DNA of 64,000 bases, taken from contig NZ_BCMS01000001.1 of assembly GCF_001485435.1 (NCBI RefSeq), positions 1,745,501 through 1,809,500 on the forward strand, given 5' to 3'. A model generated the notes under the pieces. The model was not told where the DNA came from. It made no database searches and saw only the letters and a program-made list of their open reading frames with translations. Source of the stretch: Deinococcus grandis. Its GTDB lineage: Bacteria > Deinococcota > Deinococci > Deinococcales > Deinococcaceae. Positions 1-9,306 of the stretch are shown piece after piece. The stretch's first letter is position 1. Every line of letters begins with the position of its first letter. Made by a program: the position numbers and the translations under genes.

Positions 1-941
1 TGGCGGAACTGGGCATCCCCGCGTTCCTGCACAGCGCCGTGCGGGACTCCTGGGAGGGGGACGACCCGACCGTGTACATGCGCCTGGACCTCGCCTACGA
101 CGGGCGCGGGGGCGTGAAGCTGCTGGAGGTGAACGCGCAGACGCCCACCAGTCTGCTGGAGGCGGCGGTCAGTCAGTGGCAGTGGCTCGAAGATCAGCAG
201 GCGCGGGGTGAGCTGCCGGCCGGGGCGACCCAGTGGAATACCATCCACGAGGGCCTGACCGAGCAGTGGGCGCACCTGAAGGCCGCGCGGGGCCTGACCG
301 AGGTGGCGTTCAGCAGCGCCCGCGTGGACGAGGACGCCGCGACCGTCACGTACCTGCGGGAACTGGCCGGGGCGGCGGGCCTGCGCACGTCGTTCATCTT
401 CACCGAGGAGCTGGGCACCAGTCCGACGGAGGCGTACCTGCTGGACACCTGGAGTCTGCCCATCCGGCAGCTGATGTGGCTGTGGCCGTTCGAGTTCGCG
501 TGGGAGTCCCGCGACGCTGCGTTCCTGGCGAGCACCGGCACGCGCTTCATCGAGCCGCTGTGGAAGGCCGCCACCGGCAGCAAGGGCCTGCTGGCGGTGC
601 TGCACGAACTGAACCCCGGCCACCCGAACCTGCTGCCCGCGACCCTCACGCCTAGCGCGCTGGGGGCGGACGTGGTGCGTAAGCCGCTGTACTCCCGCGA
701 GGGCCAGAACGTGCAGCTGCCCGGCCAGGAGAGCACGCCCGGCGCGTACGCCGACCTGCCCGTGGTCGAGCAGGCGTACACCGAGCTGCCCACCGCGCAC
801 GCCCCGGACGGCCCGCGGTACCCGGTGCTGGGCGTGTGGATCGCCGGGGACGAGGTGTGCGGCCTGGGCATCCGCGAGGGCCGCTCCCGCGTGACCGACA
901 ACCGCGCCACGTTCGCCCCGCACGTGGTGCTGCCGGGATGA
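1..941 (+). CDS. Glutathionylspermidine synthase-family ATP-grasp protein (5' end outside window)
   Basis: The reading frame is open to the window edge, so the N-terminus is missing and the true start is not visible. The remaining ~312 residues match the C-terminal ATP-grasp part of the glutathionylspermidine synthase family: an acidic R-D-SWEGDDP stretch, LLEVNAQTPTSLLEA (the usual Glu/Asn metal-ATP segment), NPGHPNLLPA and RKPLYSREGQNV near the end. Members ligate amines to peptides or thiols, but many bacterial homologues have no proven substrate, so only the family is assigned. Its stop overlaps the start of the next gene as ATGA, which implies a shared transcript with the K+ channel gene. 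Confidence 0.85.
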   Translation, partial: AELGIPAFLHSAVRDSWEGDDPTVYMRLDLAYDGRGGVKLLEVNAQTPTSLLEAAVSQWQWLEDQQARGELPAGATQWNTIHEGLTEQWAHLKAARGLTEVAFSSARVDEDAATVTYLRELAGAAGLRTSFIFTEELGTSPTEAYLLDTWSLPIRQLMWLWPFEFAWESRDAAFLASTGTRFIEPLWKAATGSKGLLAVLHELNPGHPNLLPATLTPSALGADVVRKPLYSREGQNVQLPGQESTPGAYADLPVVEQAYTELPTAHAPDGPRYPVLGVWIAGDEVCGLGIREGRSRVTDNRATFAPHVVLPG

Positions 942-1747
942 ACGCGCCACCCTCCTTCCGGGAGAAACTGCACTCGTTCCTGGACCCCAGCGACGGCGCG
1001 GGCCCCGCCGAACGGGCCTTCAATGCGCTGCTCGTCACGCTCATCCTGCTGACCATCGCCGTGACCATCGCGGGCACGGTCCCCGAGGTGCAGCGCGAGT
1101 ACGGCCGGGCCATCCGCGTCTTCGATTACGTGTGCGCCTTCGTGTTCGGCCTGGAGTACCTGGGGCGGCTGTACGTCACGCCCCTGCGCCCCGGCGCGGA
1201 CGGCCGCGTCCGGTCGTACCTGCGCTACGCGACCTCGCCGCTCCCGCTGATCGACCTGCTGGTGCTCGTCTCGCTCATGGTGCCCGCCACGACCGCCCTG
1301 GCCAGCCTGCGCGGCCTGCGCCTCCTGAAACTCCTGAGCCTGCTCAAGCTGGGCCGCTACTCGGACTCGCTGCAACTCATCGGGCGGGTCATCCGCCAGC
1401 GCGCCGGCGAACTGCTCTCCACGGTGCTCATCGTTCTGGTGTTGGTGTTCATTGCCGCCAGCCTGCTGTACCAGGTGGAGTCCAGCGCGGGCACGAAGGG
1501 CTTCGGGAGCATCCCGCAGGCGCTGTGGTGGGCGGTCGTGACCCTGACCACGACCGGGTACGGGGACGTGTACCCCGCCACGCCGCTGGGCAAGGCGGCC
1601 GCCGGGCTGATCATGCTGTTCGGGGTGGGCATGGTGGCCCTCCCGGCGGGCATGATCGCCAGCGGGTTCGCCGAGGAACTCTCGCGCCTGCGCCAGCAGG
1701 AGACCGCCACGGCGTGCTGCCCGCACTGCGGGAAGGCACTGGAGTAA
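938..1747 (+). CDS. Voltage-gated-type potassium channel
   Basis: This 269-residue inner-membrane channel has six predicted helices. The pore holds the K+ selectivity filter TTTGYGD (about 204-210) between the last two helices. The S4-like helix (about 123-140) carries regularly spaced Arg/Lys (SLRGLRLLKLLSLLKLGR), fewer than in strongly voltage-dependent channels. The tail ends CCPHCGKALE, a half zinc knuckle (CPxCGK) rather than a usual RCK or cyclic-nucleotide domain. The start was chosen for its ATGA overlap with the upstream gene; an earlier in-frame start would lie inside that gene. Gating by voltage or by redox/metal at the tail cannot be told from sequence. Confidence 0.9.
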   Translation: MNAPPSFREKLHSFLDPSDGAGPAERAFNALLVTLILLTIAVTIAGTVPEVQREYGRAIRVFDYVCAFVFGLEYLGRLYVTPLRPGADGRVRSYLRYATSPLPLIDLLVLVSLMVPATTALASLRGLRLLKLLSLLKLGRYSDSLQLIGRVIRQRAGELLSTVLIVLVLVFIAASLLYQVESSAGTKGFGSIPQALWWAVVTLTTTGYGDVYPATPLGKAAAGLIMLFGVGMVALPAGMIASGFAEELSRLRQQETATACCPHCGKALE

Positions 1748-1803
1748 CCGCATGACGAAGGGGGGCGACGGCACACGCGCGTCGCCCCCTTCCATTCACT
1801 GTC

Positions 1804-2361
1804 TCAGCGGCGGCCCTTGACCAGCCACGCGTGTTCCCCGATTCCGGCGGCCTGGTTCGCGGCGCGGGCCATGACGAACAGCAGGTCGGACAGGCGGTTC
1901 AGGTACACCTGCACGTGGGCGTTGGCGTCCTCCTCGTGCAGCAGGCGGATCACCTCGCGTTCGGCGCGGCGGGCGACGGTGCGGGCCACATGCAGGCTCG
2001 CGGCGACCGGGGTGCCGCCGGGGTGAATGAAGCCCGTGAAGGGCGGGGCGCTCTCCTGGTAGCGGTCGATCATCGCTTCGAGGAACGTCACGTCCTGCTC
2101 GTCCATGCGGCTGAGCTTGAGCTCGTAGGTGGTGCCATTGCGCGTGGCGAGGTCGGCGCCGACGTCGAACAGCGCGTTCTGGAGGTATTCGAGGTCGGCG
2201 TCCATCTCCTGGCTGGGGCCGTGCGCGCGGGCCAGTCCGATGGCGCTGTTCAGTTCGTCGACGGTGCCGTACGCTTCCACGCGGATGTTCGCCTTGCTGA
2301 CGCGGTCCGCGCCGTACAGGCCGGTCGTGCCGCCGTCCCCGGTCTTGGTGTAGAGCTTCAT
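1804..2361 (-). CDS. Cob(I)yrinic acid a,c-diamide adenosyltransferase (PduO type)
   Basis: This 185-residue protein transfers the adenosyl group of ATP to Co(I) corrinoids to make adenosylcobalamin. It begins with the family signature KLYTKTGDGGTTGLYG, the ATP-binding loop of PduO-type enzymes, and carries the conserved VARTVARRAEREV helix (about residues 125-140) that lines the active site. Length is normal for the family, which works as a trimer in the cytosol. The ATG was chosen because it begins the conserved loop and has a TACCCT -10 element 7 nt upstream (leaderless). An in-frame extension of 24 residues upstream shows no family similarity. No other cobalamin gene is adjacent. Confidence 0.93.
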   Translation of the reverse strand: MKLYTKTGDGGTTGLYGADRVSKANIRVEAYGTVDELNSAIGLARAHGPSQEMDADLEYLQNALFDVGADLATRNGTTYELKLSRMDEQDVTFLEAMIDRYQESAPPFTGFIHPGGTPVAASLHVARTVARRAEREVIRLLHEEDANAHVQVYLNRLSDLLFVMARAANQAAGIGEHAWLVKGRR

Positions 2362-2368
2362 GCCCCAC

Positions 2369-2374
2369 AGGGTA
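2369..2374 (-). promoter_or_regulatory. -10 element of leaderless adenosyltransferase promoter
   Basis: TACCCT lies 7 nt before the ATG on the minus strand, which leaves no room for a ribosome binding site and fits the TANNNT leaderless pattern. No clear -35 box is seen. Confidence 0.6.
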
Positions 2375-2391
2375 GTGGATGGTGAACGGTC

Positions 2392-2442
2392 GATGGTTGA
2401 TAGGCGGTCCGGCGACCCTCTATCAACCATCAACCTTCACCT
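2392..2442. repeat. Inverted pair of GGTTGAT-type heptads
   Basis: Two perfect 12-bp arms (GATGGTTGATAG and its complement) are separated by 16 bp. The right arm runs on as ATCAACC ATCAACC TTCACCT, a 7-bp phased tract complementary to the GGTTGAT tract found before hutH. It lies between malQ and the adenosyltransferase and could act as a hairpin terminator for malQ. Confidence 0.5.
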
Positions 2443-2453
2443 CTCGACTGTCT

Positions 2454-3956
2454 TTACCGTCCAGTGGTTTCGGTCAGGGCGCGCAGGGTGTGGGCAAGGT
2501 CGGGGCGGAGGTCGGCGGCGGCGTAGCGCCACGTCCAGTTGTGGTCGCCGGTGGTGCCGGGGAGGTTCATGCGGGCCTCGGTGCCGAGGTTCATGAGGTC
2601 CTGGAGGGGCACGACGGCCAGCCGGGCGCGGCTCTCGAAGGCCATGCGGGTCAGCTGCGCCGCGAAGGTCTCCTCGGTGGGGTCGCTGCTGGTGTACACG
2701 CGGAAGTTGTGCCGTTCGAGTTCGTCGGCGTTGCGCCACCAGCCGCGGGTGGTGTCGTTGTCGTGCGTGCCGGTGTACACGACCTGATTCTCCCGCAGGT
2801 TGTGCGGCAGGAAGTCGTTCACGCTGAAGTCCCCGCCGCCGAACGCGAACTGCAGGACGGCCATGCCGGGGAAGTCGAAGTCGTCGCGGAGTGTCTCCAC
2901 GTCGGGCGTGATGACGCCCAGGTCCTCCGCGATGATCGGCAGGGTGCCCAGCGCGTCGCGGACGGCCTCGAACATCTCGTGCCCCCTGGCGGGCACCCAC
3001 TGGCCGTGGATGGCGGTCTCGGCGGGGAACGGGATCTCCCAGGAGGCCGCGAAGCCGCGGAAGTGGTCGATGCGGATCACGTCGAACAGTTTCAGGCTGC
3101 CCTGGAAGCGCTTGATCCACCACGCGTAGCCGTCCCGGTCCATGGCGTCCCAGTTGTACAGGGGGTTGCCCCACAGCTGCCCGGTCTCACTGAAGTAGTC
3201 CGGCGGCACGCCCGCGACGACGGTGGGCTGGCCCTGGTCGTCGAAGTAGAACTGGTCGCGGTTCGCCCAGGCGTCGCTGCTGTCCATGGCGACGAAGATC
3301 GGGATGTCCCCGATGATCTGGATGCCCTTCTCGGCGGCGTAGCGGCGCAGAACCGTCCACTGGCGGAAGAACAGGAACTGGATGAACTTCACCCGTTCGA
3401 TGTCTTCCTTCAGGCGGGTGCGGGCGCTGTCCAACGCCTGGGGTTCGCGGTCGCGGGTGCCGGGCTCCCAGGCGTTCCAGGGGAGGCCGCCGTGGGCGTT
3501 CTTCAGGGCCATGAACAGCGCGTAGTCGTCCAGCCAGTCGGCTTCCTCGGCCTTGAAGGCGTCGAAGTCGGGTTTCAGGTGCTGGGCGTCCCCGAAGGCG
3601 TAGCGGGCGTAGGCGCGTTCCAGCATCTGGTTGCGCCACACGTACTGCTGGCCGAAGTCGACCTTGCCGGGGTTGAATTCGGGCAGGACGTTGAATTCGG
3701 TGTCGCTCAGCAGGCCGTGTTCACGCAGGGCGTTCAGGTCGATCAGGTAGGGATTCCCGGCGAAGGCGCTGAACGCCTGGTAGGGACTGTCGCCGTAGCC
3801 GGTGGGGCCCAGCGGCATGACCTGCCAGTACTTCTGGCCGGCCAGGGCGAGCCAGTCGACGAACGCGCGGGCGTACTGGCCGAGTTCGCCGATGCCGAAC
3901 GGGCCGGGGAGGCTGGTGGGGTGCAGCAGGACGCCGCTGGATCGTGGGATGGTCAT
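2454..3956 (-). CDS. malQ: 4-alpha-glucanotransferase (amylomaltase, GH77)
   Basis: This 500-residue cytosolic enzyme disproportionates maltodextrins by transferring alpha-1,4-glucan chains, releasing glucose. GH77 signatures are in order: SSGVLLHPTSLPG at the N-terminus, QVMPLGPTGYGDSPYQ, the nucleophile loop RIDHFRG, the acid/base region IIAEDLGVIT and the substrate loop YTGTHDND. Length is typical of bacterial amylomaltases. The ATG was chosen because it is preceded by GGAGG at good spacing and starts right before the conserved N-terminus; the frame is open 117 codons further up but runs through repeat DNA. No other maltose gene is adjacent. Confidence 0.96.
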   Translation of the reverse strand: MTIPRSSGVLLHPTSLPGPFGIGELGQYARAFVDWLALAGQKYWQVMPLGPTGYGDSPYQAFSAFAGNPYLIDLNALREHGLLSDTEFNVLPEFNPGKVDFGQQYVWRNQMLERAYARYAFGDAQHLKPDFDAFKAEEADWLDDYALFMALKNAHGGLPWNAWEPGTRDREPQALDSARTRLKEDIERVKFIQFLFFRQWTVLRRYAAEKGIQIIGDIPIFVAMDSSDAWANRDQFYFDDQGQPTVVAGVPPDYFSETGQLWGNPLYNWDAMDRDGYAWWIKRFQGSLKLFDVIRIDHFRGFAASWEIPFPAETAIHGQWVPARGHEMFEAVRDALGTLPIIAEDLGVITPDVETLRDDFDFPGMAVLQFAFGGGDFSVNDFLPHNLRENQVVYTGTHDNDTTRGWWRNADELERHNFRVYTSSDPTEETFAAQLTRMAFESRARLAVVPLQDLMNLGTEARMNLPGTTGDHNWTWRYAAADLRPDLAHTLRALTETTGR

Positions 3957-4175
3957 GGCAGGGAGCCTCCGGTGGAACGGTCGTGGAACGGGAGTGGAAG
4001 TGATTCCAGTTAACAGGTCAAATAGTACAGTCCCACACCGTTCCCGGCATAGCCGCGCGACTCTCACAGCCCTCATGTGCCCAGGCAGGCCGGACAGCCG
4101 GGGCGGCCACACCGCACGGAACCGACACATAACAGCAGGCTTCAGGGGCGGTGAGCGGTGTTCTGGGCGCCTCCG
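3957..4175. other. malQ leader region with short direct repeats
   Basis: Read on the minus strand, the leader holds CGTTCCAC twice at 11-bp spacing (3972-3990) and a third degenerate TTCCAC, just ahead of the GGAGG ribosome binding site. These could be helical-phase operator half-sites. A TTGACC (4016-4021) and a TACTAT nearby could be promoter parts but do not form a convincing pair. Nothing else is seen in the stretch. Confidence 0.3.
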
Positions 4176-4307
4176 ATACGGATTCCGTCTGTTTCGTTCA
4201 CAACCCAGAACCACACCGGGTTGCCAACTCCACGACCGGAACCCGTTTCTCTCCTCCTCGCTCCGCTCGGGTTGAAAGGTTTTGCAAACCTTCCAACCGG
4301 AGTCCAT
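4176..4307 (+). repeat. Structured repeat, copy A (right end decayed)
   Basis: It starts ATACGGATTCCG, carries hairpin 1 (CAACCC 4201-4206 with GGGTTG 4218-4223), the conserved core CCAACTCCACG-CCGGAACCCG, a CTCGCTCCGCTCGG stretch, and hairpin 2 (GGTTG/CAACC outside, AGGTTT/AAACCT inside). The right terminal repeat stops at CGGAGTCC and lacks the final GTAT seen in copies B and C. Confidence 0.85.
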
Positions 4308-4457
4308 TTGACACGAGCAGAGCAGCCGTCAATCCCAGCGGCTGGCAGATCTGCCCAGGGGCGTGCCGCTGACCCCCGTGCGGAACTGGACACCGCTGCC
4401 CGTTTCCACCACGACGCGGCCGACCTGGCCAGCCCGGCAGGGTCGCGGCAGGCGTGA
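4308..4457 (+). pseudogene. Possible decayed 3' end of a gene
   Basis: Between repeat copies A and B one forward frame reads ...AELDTAARFHHDAADLASP... to a TGA at 4455-4457 with G or C at most third positions, as in real genes here. A perfect 14-bp hairpin follows directly, like a terminator. There is no start and no recognisable family, so this may be chance in GC-rich DNA. I list it as a weak remnant that the repeats may have cut off. Confidence 0.2.
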
Positions 4458-4464
4458 TCAGCGC

Positions 4465-4505
4465 GGTGAACGGGGCTGCCCCGCACCGGCACAGCCCCGT
4501 TCACC
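4465..4505. terminator. 14-bp hairpin between repeat copies
   Basis: GGTGAACGGGGCTG (4465-4478) pairs perfectly with 4492-4505 across a 13-nt loop. No T-tract follows on either strand, so termination is only a possibility. Confidence 0.4.
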
Positions 4506-4526
4506 TCCGCGCGGGCCGATTGACTT

Positions 4527-4661
4527 ATACGGATTCCGTTTGTTTCGTTGACAACCCGGGACAGCACCGGGTTGCCAACTCCACGTCCGGAACCCGCTTC
4601 GGCTCCTACTCGCTCCGCTCGGATTGAACGGCTTCGTCAGCCATTCAATCGGAGTCCGTAT
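4527..4661 (+). repeat. Structured repeat, copy B
   Basis: A full-length 135 bp copy runs from ATACGGATTCCG to CGGAGTCCGTAT. Hairpin 1 is CAACCCGG (4552-4559) with CCGGGTTG (4567-4574). Hairpin 2 is ATTGA...GGCT/AGCC...TCAAT. On the minus strand the first base of the element is the last A of the HtrA TAA stop codon. Confidence 0.9.
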
Positions 4662-5980
4662 TACTGTCCCTGTCCGTCCTCACGCTGAGCGGCGGCCGCC
4701 AGGTCGAAGGCCTTCAGGGTGACCTTCACGTCACGCGTCTGCCCGTCACGGACGACGGTCAGGGTGACGGTCTCGCCGATCCTGCGGCTGATGATCTGCT
4801 GCGGCAGCTCCTCGACGCCCGCGAGGGGCTGGCCGTCCACGGCGGTGATCACGTCGCCGGGCAGGGTGGTGCGCTGACCGATGGACTCGTCGGTGACGGT
4901 CCGGCTGCCCTTCAGGCCGGCGGCGGCGGCGGGACTGCCCTGGTACACCCGGCCGATCAGGACGCCCCGCTCGGGCAGCTTCGCCTGCTTGCGCGCGGCG
5001 GCGCTGAGGCTGGCGACGTCGCCGATGCCGACGCCCAGGCTGGGTGTCTGGATGACGGTGCCCTTCCCGGCCTGGAGTTCGGGCAGGAGTTTCTTGACGG
5101 TGTTCACGGGGATCGCGAAGCCCACCCCGGCGCTCTGGCCGATGCCGCCGGTGAGGATCTGGGTGTTCACGCCGATGACCTGCCCGGCGCTGTTCAGCAG
5201 CGGACCGCCGCTGTTGCCGGGGTTGATGGCGGCGTCGGTCTGGATGACGTTCTGGTTCACGCCCTTCGTGCCGACCGGCACCTGCCGTTCCAGGCTGCTG
5301 ATGATGCCCTCGGAGACGCTGAAGTCCAGACCGAATGGGGCGCCCATGGCGATGGCTTTCAGGCCCACGTCCAGCTGACTGCTGTCCCCCAGCGGCAGGG
5401 CCTTGATCTCGCTCGCGGGGACGCCCTCGGCGCGGATCAGGGCGAGGTCGAAGTCGGGCGCGCGGGCGACGACCTTCGCCATGTAGGTGGTCTTGCTGCC
5501 GTGCAGGCGGACCGTGATCTCGCTCGCACCCTCGACGACGTGGTTGTTCGTGATGATGTCGCCGCTGCCCGTCACGAAGAAGCCGCTGCCGGTCCCGGTC
5601 TGCTTCTGCTCCTGATCGCCCTGACCCAAGTCGAAGGGCAGCTGCTGCTGCAGGCGCTGGCGCAACTGGGCCTGGGCGCTGCTGCTGTCCCCTTCCGTCA
5701 CGCTGATGTACACCAGCCCGTCGCGGCGTTCCTTGACGATCTGCACGGTGTTCGCCTCGGATTCCGTGCGGGCGCGGGCATTGTCGTAGGACTGCGCGAG
5801 GGTCTGCACCATCTGCCCCTGGCTGGCGGGTGCGCCGGTCGTCGCGGCGCTCGTGACGGCATTTGTGGTGGTGGCGGGCGCCGTGGCCTGGGTGGCGTTC
5901 CGCTCGCGGATGTCGTATCCGACCAGTCCGCCCAGGACCAGGGAGCCGGTGAGTGCCAGGATGGACAGGGTCTTGTTCAT
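4661..5980 (-). CDS. HtrA/DegP-type serine protease (S1C) with PDZ domain
   Basis: This 439-residue envelope quality-control protease is held by an N-terminal signal/anchor helix (about 6-24). The trypsin-like domain carries the triad: His in TNNHVVEGA (about 145), Asp in DFDLALIR (about 176) and Ser in NPGNSGGPL (about 257). A single PDZ domain follows (about 320-425, with RGVLIGRVYQGSPAAAAGL). An insert with KQTGTGSGFFV precedes the His loop. The stop codon touches repeat copy B. It is followed, after a 155 bp gap on the upstream side, by the CtpA-type protease on the same strand, so the two may share an envelope-protein role. A CAGACT 6 nt before the ATG is only a weak leaderless -10. Confidence 0.95.
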   Translation of the reverse strand: MNKTLSILALTGSLVLGGLVGYDIRERNATQATAPATTTNAVTSAATTGAPASQGQMVQTLAQSYDNARARTESEANTVQIVKERRDGLVYISVTEGDSSSAQAQLRQRLQQQLPFDLGQGDQEQKQTGTGSGFFVTGSGDIITNNHVVEGASEITVRLHGSKTTYMAKVVARAPDFDLALIRAEGVPASEIKALPLGDSSQLDVGLKAIAMGAPFGLDFSVSEGIISSLERQVPVGTKGVNQNVIQTDAAINPGNSGGPLLNSAGQVIGVNTQILTGGIGQSAGVGFAIPVNTVKKLLPELQAGKGTVIQTPSLGVGIGDVASLSAAARKQAKLPERGVLIGRVYQGSPAAAAGLKGSRTVTDESIGQRTTLPGDVITAVDGQPLAGVEELPQQIISRRIGETVTLTVVRDGQTRDVKVTLKAFDLAAAAQREDGQGQ

Positions 5981-6135
5981 GCGCGCAGTCTGCCCAGGCG
6001 GGGTTACACGTCGGTTAAAACGCGGGTGGGGCCGTCTTCAGGAACGGCAGCGATCCGGCACGGCAGGCATCCGGTACAGCGGAAGGAGGCGGCTCCCCAC
6101 GCCGGAGAACCACCCCCTCTTCTTTGGCGCGCGGG

Positions 6136-7455
6136 TTACTGCCCGAGCACCTCGATGGCCTTCTTCAGGATGGCGTCGCCCTGCACGTCCACGACGGCCT
6201 CGCCCTGCTGGGCGCTGCGGGTGGGGCGCTTGACCTCACCGGTGTAGCTGAACTTCCCGTCCTTGTCGGCCGTGACGGTCACGGGTTTGCCCTCGACGGT
6301 CAGGGTCAGTTTCTCGCCGGGCTTCACGCCGCTGCCGCTGAAGTTCACGGGCGTGGTGTAACGGGTGTCCTTGACCACGATGTCGGGCGTGATGCCCTTC
6401 TTGTGGATCTGGCGGCCCTTGGGCGTCAGCCACTCGTTGGACACGATGGCCGCCTTGCCGCCGTCCGGCAGGGTGACGGGGGTCTGCGCGACGCCCTTGC
6501 CGAAGGTCTGCTCGCCGATGATCTGCGCGCGGCCGGTGTCCTGCAGCGCGCCGGAGACGACCTCGCTGGCGCTGGCGCTGTTCTTGTTCACCAGGACGAC
6601 CAGTTTGCCGGTGTAGTCGGTGGGGCTATTGGTGGCGCGGCCGAACACCTGGGTGTTCTTCGCGCGGTCGCGCAGGCTGACGATCGGGCCGCTGCCCAGG
6701 AACTGGTCGGCGACGTCCACCCCGGCGTTCAGCAGGCCGCCGCCGTTGTCGCGCAGGTCCAGGATCAGTTTCTGCACGTTCTTCTTCTTCATGTCGGCCA
6801 CGGCGGCGCGGAACTGCTCGCTGGCCTTCTCGTTGTAGAAGGTGTTCAGCGCGATGTACCCGACCCCTCCGGGCAGCACGGTGGATTCCACGCTGACGAT
6901 CTGCACCGGCTGGCGTTCCATCTTCACGGTGTACGGCTTGCCGTCACGGGCGAAGGTGACGGTCACCTGGGTGCCCTTCTCGCCGCGCACGAGGCGCACG
7001 ATCTCGTTCAGTTTCGCGCCGGTCACGTCCTTGTCCCCGATCTTCAGGAACACGTCCCCGATCTGCACCCCGGCGGTGGAGGCCGCGCCGGTCTTGAACA
7101 CGTTGTCGATCTTCCCGCCGGTGCCGTCCGCGTTCGCGGCGACCAGCGTCACGCCGATCCCGTAGAACTCGCCCTGGAGGTTCGCGGCGTCGATGGCGTT
7201 GTCCTCTGGTTCGCTGTAGTACGTGAATTCGTCGCCCAGGCTGCCCAGCGCGCCGGTGATGGCGCCGCGCAGCACCTTGTCCTGATCCACGGGGTACAGG
7301 TAGTAGCGGTTCAGGTCGTTCAGCACCTGAATGAGGCTCTTGCCTTCCTTGCTGCTGCTCAGGTTCACCGGGGTGTACCCGCCCAGCTGCGCGTAGGCGA
7401 CAGCGGCGGTGGCGGCCAGCGCGGCCCCCACGACAGTCATGCGTTTGGCGTTCAC
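6136..7455 (-). CDS. S41-family C-terminal processing peptidase (CtpA-like)
   Basis: This 439-residue exported protease cleaves proteins near their C-termini. It has a signal sequence (about 5-22), a PDZ domain (about 85-160, with YGIGVTLVA and GVQIGDVFLKIGDKDV), then the peptidase core with DLRDNGGG, the catalytic Ser in NKNSASASE (about 293) and the catalytic Lys in FGKGVAQT (about 318). About 60 C-terminal residues add a small beta-rich domain. The GTG start is preferred over the ATG six codons in, because TATCCT lies exactly 7 nt upstream (leaderless). It is divergent from ftsE. Confidence 0.94.
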   Translation of the reverse strand: MNAKRMTVVGAALAATAAVAYAQLGGYTPVNLSSSKEGKSLIQVLNDLNRYYLYPVDQDKVLRGAITGALGSLGDEFTYYSEPEDNAIDAANLQGEFYGIGVTLVAANADGTGGKIDNVFKTGAASTAGVQIGDVFLKIGDKDVTGAKLNEIVRLVRGEKGTQVTVTFARDGKPYTVKMERQPVQIVSVESTVLPGGVGYIALNTFYNEKASEQFRAAVADMKKKNVQKLILDLRDNGGGLLNAGVDVADQFLGSGPIVSLRDRAKNTQVFGRATNSPTDYTGKLVVLVNKNSASASEVVSGALQDTGRAQIIGEQTFGKGVAQTPVTLPDGGKAAIVSNEWLTPKGRQIHKKGITPDIVVKDTRYTTPVNFSGSGVKPGEKLTLTVEGKPVTVTADKDGKFSYTGEVKRPTRSAQQGEAVVDVQGDAILKKAIEVLGQ

Positions 7456-7462
7456 GCCGCTC

Positions 7463-7468
7463 AGGATA
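7463..7468 (-). promoter_or_regulatory. -10 element of leaderless ctpA promoter
   Basis: TATCCT is 7 nt before the GTG, and the position fixes the start codon. No ribosome binding site could fit. Confidence 0.6.
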
Positions 7469-7625
7469 GAGCGCGGCGGTGAAGCGAACGTAAGCGTTCT
7501 CCGGGTCGCGGGCGTGGGGGGGCGCTCAGGCGTTCATGGGCTGGGCGCGCCCCTGGGCTATCCTGGGCGGCAAGCATGACCAAGCGCATCCACTTACCGC
7601 CTCTTCACCTTCCGGGGGAAGCGGC

Positions 7626-8309
7626 GTGATCGATTTCAAGCACGTGACCCTGGAGTACCCCGTGACCCGTACCCTCGCCCTGGACGACGTGTCGCTGAAC
7701 ATCGGCAAGGGCGAGTTCGTGTACCTCGTGGGCCATTCCGGCGCCGGGAAGAGTTCGTTCATGAACCTGGTCCTGAAGCGGGCGCTGCCCAGCCGGGGCG
7801 AGGTGCGCGTGGCGGGCGAGCCGCTCTCGGCGTACCGGGGGCGGCGCACGTCCCTGCTGCGCCGCCGCATGGGCACCGTCTTTCAGGACAACCTGCTGCT
7901 GCCGCACCTGAACGCCTTCGACAACGTGGCGTTCGCGCTGCGCGTGACCGGCGTCCCGCAGCGCGAGTGGCCGCAGCGGGTCACGGCGGCCCTGCGGACC
8001 GTGGGCCTGGAACACAAGAAGTACGCACTGCCGCTGCAACTGTCGCTGGGCGAGCAGCAGCGCGTGGCGATCGCGCGGGCCATCGTCGGGAACCCGCCGC
8101 TGCTGCTCGCGGACGAACCCACCGGGAACCTCGACCCGGACAACAGCCGCGAGGTGCTGAAGGTGCTGCAGAACGTGAACCTGCGCGGCACGACCGTGAT
8201 CGTCGCCACGCACGCCAAGGACCTCGTGGAAACCTTCCGGCACCGCACCCTGACGCTGCGCAAGGGCAAACTGGTCCGCGACGACCCGTACGGGGGGTAC
8301 GCGCTGTGA
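7626..8309 (+). CDS. ftsE: Cell division ATP-binding protein FtsE
   Basis: This 227-residue ABC ATPase partners FtsX at the division site, where the pair controls peptidoglycan hydrolysis. Walker A GHSGAGKS (36-43), signature LSLGEQQ (139-145), Walker B LLLADE (159-164) and the D-loop NLD are intact. The GTG start is preceded by GGGGGAAG and begins the conserved IDFKHVTLEYP; the frame is open 30 codons upstream without family similarity. Its TGA supplies the first base of repeat copy C, which separates it from ftsX. A TATCCT (7559-7564) could be the promoter. Confidence 0.96.
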   Translation: MIDFKHVTLEYPVTRTLALDDVSLNIGKGEFVYLVGHSGAGKSSFMNLVLKRALPSRGEVRVAGEPLSAYRGRRTSLLRRRMGTVFQDNLLLPHLNAFDNVAFALRVTGVPQREWPQRVTAALRTVGLEHKKYALPLQLSLGEQQRVAIARAIVGNPPLLLADEPTGNLDPDNSREVLKVLQNVNLRGTTVIVATHAKDLVETFRHRTLTLRKGKLVRDDPYGGYAL

Positions 8310-8442
8310 GACGGATTCCGTCTGTTCCGTTCACAACCCGGCAAAGCACCGGGTTGCCAACTCCACGTCCGGAATCCGATCTGCTCCTCCTCGCTTCCGC
8401 TCGGATTGAACGGTTGAAAGCAACCATTCAATCGGAGTGCGT

Positions 8443-8444
<2 letters not shown>
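8309..8444 (+). repeat. Structured repeat, copy C, filling the ftsE-ftsX junction
   Basis: A 136 bp copy runs from AGACGGATTCCG to CGGAGTGCGTAT. It begins on the A of the ftsE TGA and ends on the T of the ftsX ATG, so it is the entire intergenic region. Hairpin 1 is CAACCCGG/CCGGGTTG. Hairpin 2 is ATTGA...GGTT/AACC...TCAAT. Its right end supplies the only candidate ribosome binding site (CGGAG) for ftsX. Confidence 0.9.

Positions 8445-9302
<858 letters not shown>

Positions 9303-9306
<4 letters not shown>

Noticed and set aside
2379..4013. Long open frame opposite malQ
   Set aside because: It is the complementary-strand shadow of malQ; high GC leaves long frames open on the other strand. 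It has no family motif and no ribosome binding site.
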